From an uncultured Collinsella sp. (GTDB lineage: Bacteria > Actinomycetota > Coriobacteriia > Coriobacteriales > Coriobacteriaceae), in NCBI GenBank assembly GCA_900549195.1, contig URNK01000055.1:1-10200 (forward strand): DNA of 10,200 bases, read 5' to 3'. The notes under the pieces were generated by a model, which made no database searches, was not told the origin of the DNA, and saw only the letters and a list, made by a program, of their open reading frames with translations. The translations under genes and the position numbers were made by a program. Position 1 is the first letter of the stretch. Each line of letters starts with the position of its first letter. Positions 1 to 5,557 of the stretch are shown here, piece after piece.

Positions 1-50
1 GATCTACACGTAAGGAGTCGTCGGCAGCGTCAGATGTGTATAAGAGACAG
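1..50. other. Illumina Nextera adapter (sequencing artefact)
   Basis: These bases match the Nextera i5 adapter as I know it: the end of the P5 oligo (1-9), the 8-base index GTAAGGAG (10-17), the read-1 stem TCGTCGGCAGCGTC (18-31) and the 19-base Tn5 mosaic end (32-50). Genomic sequence starts at 51. Translated across this junction, the ATPase gains the false tail LSLIHI before a stop at 30-32, and plus-strand frames gain the false starts MCIRDS and MYKRQ, which are familiar adapter peptides. Confidence 0.98.
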
Positions 51-1706
51 CGTAAGCACGGGCGCATCGTTGATGCCGTCGCCCACAAAGGCGAGCTTGC
101 CCTTGCCACTCTCGGTTGCAAGCAGCGCCTCGACGCGCTCGACCTTATCGCCCGGCAGCAGCTGCGCGTGGAACTCGTCGAGACTGAGTTGCTTGACCAC
201 AGACGCCGCAACCTCCTCGCGGTCGCCCGTGAGCATGACGGTGCGCTTGACACCGGCGGCGTGCAGGTCGCGAATCGTTTGCTCAGCATCGGCCTTGACG
301 GTGTCTGCAATCACGATGTGGCCGGCGTACACGCCGTCAACGAGCACATGCAGAATCGTTCCGACGACCTCGCAATCGGGCGCTTCGACTCCGGCCGCGG
401 CGAGCATCTTTGCGTTGCCAACGACGACGTGCTTGCTGTCGATGGTTGCCGTCACGCCATGGCCCGCGTCGTTGGTGGAGTCGCTTACGCGCTTGGGGTC
501 GACCTCGCCCTGGTAGGCGACACGTACGGACTGCGCGATGGGGTGATCGGAGAACGACTCAGCAAGGGCTGCGACTTCAAGCAGCGATTGCTCGGTATAG
601 CCTGCCTCGGGGTGTACCGCGACCACCGAGAACGTGCCGTTGGTGAGGGTGCCCGTCTTGTCAAAGACGACGGTGTCCACGTCGGCGAGCGTCTCGAGGT
701 AGTTAGAACCCTTGATGAGAACGCCCAGCTTGGACGCGCCGCCGATGCCGCCAAAGAAACTGAGCGGCACGCTGATCACCAACGCGCACGGGCAGCTGAC
801 GACCAAGAAGGTCAGGCCGCGCAGAATCCAGTCGGACCAGGCACCGGTGACCAGGCCACCGCCGAGCGCGAGCACCGCGGCAGCGCCGGTGACGGCGGGC
901 GTGTAGATGCGGGCAAAGCGCGTGATGAAGTTCTCGGTGCGTGCCTTCTTTTCGCTGGCATTCTCCACGAGCTCCAGGACGCGTGCGACGGTGGACTCGC
1001 CAAAGGGCTTGGTGGTGCGCACGTGGATGAGCCCCGTCATGTTGATGCAGCCGCTGATGATATCGTCTCCGGTTTTGGCCGGGCGGGGGACCGACTCACC
1101 GGTAAGGGCGGCGGTGTCGAGCTGGGTTTCGCCCTCGACGATGACGCCGTCGATGGGCACGCGCTCGCCGGGCTTGACCACGATCACGGTGCCGACCGCG
1201 ATGTCATCGGGGAAGACCTGTTCGAGTGAGCCGTCGGGTTGCTCGACGTTGGCGTAGTCGGGTGCTATGTCCATCATGGCGCTGATCGATTTACGGCTCT
1301 TGCCCACGGCGTATGCCTGGAACAGCTCGCCGACCTGGTAGAACAGCATGACGGCGGCGCCTTCGGCCATGTGCGGGTCGGTATCGGGGAAGAGCACCAT
1401 GGCAAACGCGCCGATGGTCGCGACGGCCATAAGGAAACTCTCGTCGAAGGCCTTGCCGCGGCGGATGTTATTGAATGCCTTTTGCAGCACGTCGTAGCCG
1501 GCAATCAAAAACGGTATGAGGAACAGCATAAAGCTGGCGTAGATGTCGCCCGGGGTACCGAATGCGGCGGTGAGGGTGCCGAACTCATCGAGGGCGTACA
1601 CCACGGCAAAAATGCCCAGCGCTACCAGTATGCGGTTGCGCTTATGCTCGAGTGACTCTTTTTTCTTGCGCTTCTTCTTTTTCTTCTTGGGGTCGGCGGT
1701 GGCCAT
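51..1706 (-). CDS. Zn/Cd-type P1B ATPase efflux pump, 3' end missing at contig edge
   Basis: This is an inner-membrane P-type ATPase that would pump divalent soft metals (Zn, Cd, Pb) out of the cytoplasm. The 552 genomic residues carry, in order, a Lys-rich start (residues 7-16), membrane helices at about 26-74 and 92-135, the actuator loop TGES (202-205), the metal-binding CPC in a membrane helix (305-307), the phosphorylation motif DKTGT (349-353), the HP dipeptide of the nucleotide domain (388-389), TGD (493-495) and GDGINDAP (542-549). SCPCALVISVP favours the Zn/Cd subgroup over copper pumps. The last two helices, probably 60-90 residues, are lost because the contig ends in adapter. I chose the ATG at 1706 because GGGAGG (1716-1721) sits just upstream; a longer in-frame start at 1889 would overlap the preceding gene. 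It has no N-terminal HMA domain; a separate HMA protein lies directly upstream. cadA or zntA would be a fair name. Confidence 0.93.
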
Positions 1707-1728
1707 GACTCGTATCCTCCCATTTGAA

Positions 1729-1750
1729 CGTATGAACACTCGCTCATACA
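1729..1750. promoter_or_regulatory. ArsR/SmtB-type operator before the ATPase
   Basis: The site has half-sites TATGAAC and CTCATA. Over 26 bases (1729-1754) it matches the arsR-proximal operator (2468-2493) at 22 positions, including the AATTT after the box. It lies between the metal-binding protein gene and the ATPase start, 23 bases before the ATPase ATG on the minus strand. This suggests that the repressor also controls the pump through an internal promoter. I see no convincing -35/-10 pair here, so the promoter itself is uncertain. Confidence 0.7.
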
Positions 1751-1760
1751 ATTTCGCGAG

Positions 1761-1787
1761 CAAAGGCCGCGGCAAGCGCGGCCTTGC
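1761..1787 (-). terminator. GC hairpin between the HMA protein gene and the ATPase
   Basis: A perfect 9-bp stem AAGGCCGCG/CGCGGCCTT (1763-1771 with 1777-1785) has a 5-base loop and can extend by GC pairs across a one-base bulge. On the minus strand it is followed by CTCGCG and not a T run, so it is a weak terminator or an mRNA processing or stability hairpin. It could set the ratio of the small carrier to the pump. Confidence 0.4.
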
Positions 1788-1806
1788 GGGTTGGCGTAAA
1801 CCTGGG

Positions 1807-2025
1807 CTAGAGAATGATCTCGCAGTCCGGCTCGGCGTCGGCGGTGAACTCCACAACGCGGTCGAGGACCTCGTCGAACTCGGCTTCATCGGCCTCGAGC
1901 GTCAGCTTCTGGGTCATAAAGTTGACCGAAACGGACTTGACGCCCTCGAGCTTGGCCAGCTCGTCCTGAAGCTTACGCGCGCAGTTGGCGCAGTCGATCT
2001 CGTCGAGCTTGAACTGCTTTTTCAT
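1807..2025 (-). CDS. Stand-alone heavy-metal-associated (HMA) domain protein
   Basis: This 72-residue protein has a single ferredoxin-like HMA fold. The metal site is DCANC, with cysteines 12 and 15, followed by the usual helix and the strand VKSVSVNF (29-36). One more cysteine (68) lies near the C-terminus. In Zn/Cd ATPases such as ZntA a DCxxC HMA domain is normally fused to the N-terminus of the pump; here it is a separate gene just upstream of a pump that lacks it. It would act in the cytoplasm as a metallochaperone or as a detached regulatory domain of the pump. It is second in the operon, 63 bases after arsR, with AGGAA ahead of the ATG. A CopZ-like copper carrier is the alternative, but the residue D11 before the first Cys and the operon context favour Zn/Cd. 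Confidence 0.85.
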   Translation of the reverse strand: MKKQFKLDEIDCANCARKLQDELAKLEGVKSVSVNFMTQKLTLEADEAEFDEVLDRVVEFTADAEPDCEIIL

Positions 2026-2048
2026 GGTGGGTTCCTTTCCCCGTATTT

Positions 2049-2068
2049 GCGGCTTGGGTGCAGGCCGC
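2049..2068 (-). other. Small hairpin in the arsR-HMA gap
   Basis: GCGGC and GCCGC flank a short loop, and the pairing can be extended by two bases across one mismatch. It lies between the arsR stop and the next gene's ribosome binding site. It could affect mRNA stability; there is no T run to make it a terminator. Confidence 0.25.
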
Positions 2069-2088
2069 GCTGGTACCGTGGTTGGTCG

Positions 2089-2454
2089 CTATTCGCAGAT
2101 GTGGCTCATGCCCTGGTTGAGCATGGTGTAGACGTGGTCGTCGGCGAGCGAGTATAGGATATTGCGCCCGTCGCGCCGGAATTTAACCAGGTGTGACTGC
2201 TTGAGTGTGCGCAGCTGGTGCGACACCGCGGACTGCGAGGTTTCGGTCGCTTCGGCGATGTCTGCCACGCAGAGCTCGCGGCCCATGAGAGCATAGAGAA
2301 TCTTGATGCGCGTGGTGTCGCTGAAGACCTTGAACAGGTCGGCGAGGTCGTAGAGAAGCTCCTCGTCGGGAAGGTCCTCGGGCGAGCAGGTGGTCGGGAT
2401 CGCGGGTTCGGTGGCCTCGATGTCGAGTTTCGTTTCATCAACGCGGATGCTCAT
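2089..2454 (-). CDS. ArsR/SmtB-family metal-responsive repressor
   Basis: This is a 121-residue winged-helix repressor that should bind operators as a dimer and release them when loaded with metal. The helix-turn-helix is at about 61-88 (ELCVADIAEA then SQSAVSHQLRTLK) and the wing at 91-103. The C-terminal helix carries D105, H107, H118 and E121 with the same spacing as the alpha-5 Zn site of SmtB (D-x-H, 11 residues, H, 3 residues, E). The alpha-3 site of CadC-type sensors is at most partial: C62 is present but the second Cys of CxC is Ala, although C23 in the N-terminal arm could take part. This points to Zn sensing with possible Cd/Pb response. The start is fixed by AAAGGA (2462-2467) seven bases before the ATG. 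It is first in the operon and is predicted to repress itself through the adjacent boxes. Confidence 0.92.
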   Translation of the reverse strand: MSIRVDETKLDIEATEPAIPTTCSPEDLPDEELLYDLADLFKVFSDTTRIKILYALMGRELCVADIAEATETSQSAVSHQLRTLKQSHLVKFRRDGRNILYSLADDHVYTMLNQGMSHICE

Positions 2455-2467
2455 TGCAATATCCTTT

Positions 2468-2489
2468 CATATGAACATGCGCTCATATA
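2468..2489. promoter_or_regulatory. ArsR-type operator 1 (arsR leader)
   Basis: This is an imperfect palindrome with half-sites ATATGA and TCATAT separated by 8 bases, as expected for the winged-helix ArsR/SmtB family. It lies downstream of the predicted transcription start and just before the arsR ribosome binding site, so a bound repressor would block elongation or initiation. Confidence 0.8.
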
Positions 2490-2500
2490 ATTTACTTTCG

Positions 2501-2528
2501 ATTATATGAGTGCATGTTCATATGTCAA
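2501..2528 (-). promoter_or_regulatory. Sigma70 promoter of the arsR-HMA-ATPase operon
   Basis: On the minus strand TTGACA (2523-2528) and TATAAT (2501-2506) are separated by 16 bases. Both hexamers match consensus, which makes this the best promoter in the window. Operator 2 fills the spacer, so transcription should be strong once the repressor leaves. Confidence 0.88.
2503..2524. promoter_or_regulatory. ArsR-type operator 2 (within the promoter spacer)
   Basis: This site is the reverse complement of operator 1 with 21 of 22 bases identical, centred 35 bases from it. The two boxes form a large inverted repeat around the start of transcription. Position over the -10 and spacer implies direct competition with RNA polymerase. 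Confidence 0.82.
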
Positions 2529-2610
2529 TGACGTTCAGGTAATTCGTTGTACAAAATGATGGGGAATAGTGGACGAGATCCCGGACTGAGCGTTTTTTGA
2601 TAGTCGATGC

Positions 2611-2866
2611 CAAGGTGGGTACCCTCGTGCCGTGCAAAAAAATGGAGTATTCTGCAACTATAGGGGGTCCGCTAATTTATTGCAGGTCATATAATGCAGT
2701 TCAAGAGTTATCTTAGGGTGTTAATCCGATGAGTTCTTCCTCAAATGTTGCCTAACGCTCTCACGCAAGAGTGATTTCGCTTCACATTTGGATCCACTCG
2801 AGGGTGATAGACACCCGACCCTGCTGAATACTCGCAATTTTGCACGTCGCTAGGGTACCCACCTTG
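2611..2866. repeat. 256-base segment bounded by ~45-base inverted repeats
   Basis: The left arm (2611-2656) and the reverse complement of the right arm (2822-2866) share 15 consecutive identical bases at the outer ends (CAAGGTGGGTACCCT), then CGTGCAAAA, then GAGTATTC and GCA, about 37 of 46 aligned positions with one gap. The core between the arms (2657-2821) contains no reading frame I would call a gene. The right arm begins 9 bases after the stop of the nuclease-like gene. The layout resembles a MITE with terminal inverted repeats, but I see no target-site duplication. The alternatives are two facing copies of a binding site or a dispersed repeat. The rest of 2529-2875 shows nothing else I can name. 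Confidence 0.7.
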
Positions 2867-2875
2867 TTAGCCGGC

Positions 2876-4066
2876 CTAGTCTCCGGCCCCGAAGACCCTG
2901 CCCTCGGGCGCGAGGCTGCTTGTTTGGGCAAATGATGGGCTGTCGGATTCGACAGTCTGCATGTCATCGATTGCCGGAACTTCATTAATTGTCGGGTCAT
3001 CCAGCGTGATGCCTTCGAGCGTTGCTTTTTCGAGGTCGATTCGTTGACGCTCTTCGGAATCCTGGCGAAGCTGCTTCTGAATTCGCTTTTTCTCTTCTAT
3101 AAACCTTCTGAGCACAAACTGTCTCAGGTCCTCTTGCATGATTTGAAAGTCTTTTGGCAGACGCGAGGGGCGTACGCCCTCTTTCCGCTGGATTGCTTCC
3201 ATGACCCTAACAAAAGAGCTGGCATGCATAAAGGAATAACGGCTGACGGTGATGATTCCGTACCCCATGGACGCAAGTGCATTCTTGCGCTCCTCATCGA
3301 TGGCGCGGTCTTCTTCCGCGTCATGATAAAAACCGTTGTATTCAATGTCTGTGCGAGATTTCTTTAGATACGCATCCATAAAGAACTTTTTGCGTCTCGT
3401 GAGATTCTTTGCGGCAGTGGTGACCTGCACCTCGTAATCGGTCTCAATTCCCTTAATACCAAGCCCTCCTTCGCTTTTGGGCAGCGTTAGCATCATGACA
3501 AATGCCGTTTCCATGGGAGACCGGCATCCGTCGCGTACACATTGGATCGCCTTTCGGGCAAGGGCCAAACCGTCGCATCTGGTAATGGAATTAAAGAACT
3601 GCTTTAACCTTTCGGTCGAGGTGAGCGCGAAACGCTCGTTATAAGAGGTGGAAGAGCCGGTTCCAAGGGAGTAAGCGCTGCACAATTCAAAGTAGTACTC
3701 CACCAGTTCGCGAAAAGGGAGATAGGTGGCGGCTTGAAGTGCGCAAAGCTCAACGCCAACAATGAAGATGCCATCTTCAAGCTCTATAAAGCGTGAGTTC
3801 GAGAATCGTTTTGACGAAACGTGGCATTGACAGTTCATTGCATAGCGCGCATTCCTGCGATCAAACACCATCACCTCGAGGGAATCATTTGCGCCGAGGG
3901 AAACATCATGTTTGGTGAGCCATTCTGCGGCTGCGTCAAGGAGCGTTCCGGTGGGACATGATCCGTAAATCGCGGCAGGGTTACAGGACTCGATGCCTTT
4001 CGCAGACACCGAATGCACGGCCTGGTAGACCGCTTTTGCAGTGGTATGTGACAATACGATACTCAT
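2876..4066 (-). CDS. Unrecognised protein with DUF559/Vsr-like nuclease region
   Basis: I cannot name this 396-residue protein. Its N-terminal half (1-180) has no motif I know. SPMETAFVMMLTLP (183-196) followed by GGLGI resembles a stretch seen in actinobacterial AbiEi-like and DUF559 proteins. Residues 226-285 fit a PD-(D/E)XK fold of the DUF559/Vsr type: D231 in MDAYL, E242 in EYNGFYH (usually EYDGxxH), H248, D257xxR260, then the strand GYGIITVS. Beyond 310 it is charged and probably helical or disordered (KKRIQKQLRQ), with an acidic Ser/Pro tail. There are no membrane segments. It stands alone, is more AT-rich than its neighbours, and has no clear ribosome binding site before the ATG at 4066, so translation may be weak or leaderless. 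A DNA-targeting defence or toxin-antitoxin role is possible but not shown. Confidence 0.75.
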   Translation of the reverse strand: MSIVLSHTTAKAVYQAVHSVSAKGIESCNPAAIYGSCPTGTLLDAAAEWLTKHDVSLGANDSLEVMVFDRRNARYAMNCQCHVSSKRFSNSRFIELEDGIFIVGVELCALQAATYLPFRELVEYYFELCSAYSLGTGSSTSYNERFALTSTERLKQFFNSITRCDGLALARKAIQCVRDGCRSPMETAFVMMLTLPKSEGGLGIKGIETDYEVQVTTAAKNLTRRKKFFMDAYLKKSRTDIEYNGFYHDAEEDRAIDEERKNALASMGYGIITVSRYSFMHASSFVRVMEAIQRKEGVRPSRLPKDFQIMQEDLRQFVLRRFIEEKKRIQKQLRQDSEERQRIDLEKATLEGITLDDPTINEVPAIDDMQTVESDSPSFAQTSSLAPEGRVFGAGD

Positions 4067-4347
4067 GGTATATATCGTGTCAGCTAATGCCGTGTTGATG
4101 GCGCTGAGTGAAAAAGTCGTTTTAGAGGTCTAACCAAATGCTGTCCAAAAGCTTGACGCAATTATGAGTTGGTATGCCCTAAATAAAAGTTTTCACAGCT
4201 TAGCTATAGCATATAACTACTCAATTGCTGCACATTTGATTGTGATGCATCACCATTCGACAACGAATTACGTGTCGGGAATTGGCCGAAATCGTTCGCA
4301 ATGAGTGTTCAGAATTTGTGATGGCAGGTTTATTTGTGGAACGTAGG
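4067..4347. other. AT-rich intergenic region
   Basis: No gene is seen. It should hold the promoter of the nuclease-like gene (minus strand), but no good -35/-10 pair stands out. A perfect 12-base palindrome, GTGATGCATCAC, lies at 4242-4253 and might be a protein-binding site. Confidence 0.5.
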
Positions 4348-4383
4348 GCGGCCCCGCTGCGGGGTTTCCCGCTGCGGGGCCGC
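4348..4383 (-). terminator. Strong GC hairpin after the exonuclease gene
   Basis: A 10-bp stem GCGGCCCCGC/GCGGGGCCGC continues after one mismatch into 5 more pairs (GCGGG/CCCGC) with a 4-base loop. A second small GC hairpin lies at 4380-4396. It sits 34 bases after the exonuclease stop on the minus strand. The T run is poor, so termination may be inefficient or Rho-assisted. Confidence 0.6.
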
Positions 4384-4416
4384 TCGTGAGCGGGGCCATG
4401 CTTGTCGCAGGCGTTT

Positions 4417-5385
4417 CTACTTGGCAAACAGGTTCTTGAGGTTGAACTCGGCTTGGACGGTGCGGAGCATGAGGTCGGTGTCGTCGAGGCCCAGGTGCTG
4501 CTCGTTGGCGTCGGCGGCGAGGGTTCCACGGCGGCGCGCCCAGTTCTCGAGCGCAGCGGGGGCGGACTCGCGGGGGAGCGAGCGCACGTCGGCGTCCAAG
4601 CTGCGGCAAATCTGGCGCGAGTCGATGACGATGATCTTGCCGGCGCGGCGTGTCTCGGCGTAGCCGTCCAGGTGGATCTTGAACCAGCTGTCCTCAAAGG
4701 CGGCGTTGTGTGCCATGTACGGGTACTTCTTCATAAGCTTGAGCAGCTGCTTTTGCAGCTCTTTGTTCTCGCGGAAGGGCGTTTTGCCGTCGATGTCGTC
4801 CCAGGTGATGTGGTGGATATTCGACAGCGGCACATCCTCGCCGCGGTAGATGTCGGGCAGGCCGCAGTAGTGTGCCTCGGCGTCATGCGGCACAGCGTCG
4901 CTGGTGAGATCCATGATCTCCCAGCCAACGTTGATGATATAACCGCGCTCAGGCGCACGACCGGTGGTCTCGATGTCGATACCGAGCACCGTGCCCTGGA
5001 TGGGCTTACGGGCGTAGGCCACGCCGAGCGCGTCGCGGTCGCCGCGGATTTCGCGCATAACGGACGCGGCGGTGCGCTTTTGCATCTTGCCGATGGCGGC
5101 GCAGGTGTCGGCATCGGACAGGCCGCGCGAAAGCGTCGCGGGCGTCACGTTGCGCAGGCGCGCCTCGCCAATCTGGTCGCACAGGTCGCGGTTGCGGTCG
5201 GCCAGGTCGCGCACGGTTGCAAAGTCGAAGCCGGGGTCGCCCTCGGCGGTAAAGTACTCGGTCTCGAGCACCTTGAGGGCCTCTTCGCCCTTCTGGCGCT
5301 CGGACTCCATGGCGCCGTGATCGCCATAGATAAACATGGGGATAAACGGCTGACGCTCGTATTCGAGTGCTTGTGAAACGTTCAT
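4417..5385 (-). CDS. DEDDh 3'-5' exonuclease (RNase T/DnaQ-like)
   Basis: This 322-residue cytoplasmic protein has a two-metal exonuclease domain in its C-terminal 190 residues and an N-terminal extension of about 130 residues without a known motif. Motif I is LGIDIETTG (D137, E139), motif II is HNAAFEDSWF (H226 to F235) and motif III is HLGLDD (H297, D302), the H-x-G-x-x-D form of DEDDh enzymes. In motif II the usual FD is FE followed by D232, so either E231 or D232 must supply the second metal ligand. It should trim DNA or RNA 3' ends; the substrate cannot be told. I chose the ATG at 5385 since AAGGAG (5393-5398) is 7 bases upstream; a start at 5409 would include that site. It is transcribed alone, divergent from the exporter at 5558. 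Confidence 0.87.
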   Translation of the reverse strand: MNVSQALEYERQPFIPMFIYGDHGAMESERQKGEEALKVLETEYFTAEGDPGFDFATVRDLADRNRDLCDQIGEARLRNVTPATLSRGLSDADTCAAIGKMQKRTAASVMREIRGDRDALGVAYARKPIQGTVLGIDIETTGRAPERGYIINVGWEIMDLTSDAVPHDAEAHYCGLPDIYRGEDVPLSNIHHITWDDIDGKTPFRENKELQKQLLKLMKKYPYMAHNAAFEDSWFKIHLDGYAETRRAGKIIVIDSRQICRSLDADVRSLPRESAPAALENWARRRGTLAADANEQHLGLDDTDLMLRTVQAEFNLKNLFAK

Positions 5386-5404
5386 ATAACTGCTCCTTGG
5401 ACGG

Positions 5405-5440
5405 GCCACATCGCGCGGCTCGGGTTCATTGAGATGTGGC
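5405..5440. repeat. Inverted repeat GCCACATC/GATGTGGC
   Basis: Two perfect 8-base arms (5405-5412 and 5433-5440) separated by 20 bases lie just upstream of the exonuclease ribosome binding site. It may be an operator or a leader hairpin for that gene. Confidence 0.45.
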
Positions 5441-5467
5441 GAGATGATAGTTTACCATGGGCAACTA

Positions 5468-5495
5468 TTGGCATCGCGCCTAGGACAACTACAAT
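5468..5495 (+). promoter_or_regulatory. Predicted promoter of the exporter gene
   Basis: TTGGCA (5468-5473) and TACAAT (5490-5495) are 16 bases apart, giving a start near 5502 and a leader of about 55 bases. TACAAT recurs at 5520-5525 inside the second direct repeat, but no -35 is correctly spaced for it. Confidence 0.55.
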
Positions 5496-5528
5496 ACCCT
5501 AGTTGACCGCTAGGACTTTTACAATGCT
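5480..5528. repeat. 30-base-period direct repeat in the exporter promoter
   Basis: Two copies of CTAGGAC-N3-TACAAT (5480-5495 and 5510-5525) are 30 bases apart, close to three helical turns, with an inverted repeat CAACTA-N8-TAGTTG (5486-5505) starting inside the first copy and running past it. The arrangement suggests a regulator binding two sites on one face of the helix at the predicted promoter. Confidence 0.6.
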
Positions 5529-5557
5529 GCCGAAAGACACGAAAGGTTCCATCCGTC

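Noticed and set aside
36..1229. Long plus-strand open frame opposite the ATPase
   Set aside because: It starts inside the adapter, has no ribosome binding site, and mirrors the GC-rich codons of a clearly conserved P-type ATPase on the other strand.
1656..1690. Lys-codon run as a phase-variable tract
   Set aside because: The run mixes AAG and AAA codons; the longest single-base stretch is only six, too short to argue for slippage.
1707..1889. N-terminal extension of the ATPase frame
   Set aside because: The extra 61 residues overlap the HMA gene, look like out-of-frame translation, and a good ribosome binding site precedes the ATG at 1706.
2782..3000. 72-residue minus-strand frame at the end of the nuclease-like gene
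   Set aside because: It lies in another frame of the gene's tail and of the right inverted-repeat arm; no ribosome binding site or family resemblance.
5480..5528. 30-base repeats as a CRISPR fragment
   Set aside because: Only two imperfect copies with a 14-base gap, located at a promoter; no spacer array and no cas gene in the window.
5496..5557. Mn riboswitch (yybP-ykoY type) in the exporter leader
   Set aside because: The predicted leader is only about 55 bases and lacks the expected paired loops; the direct repeats fit protein binding better.
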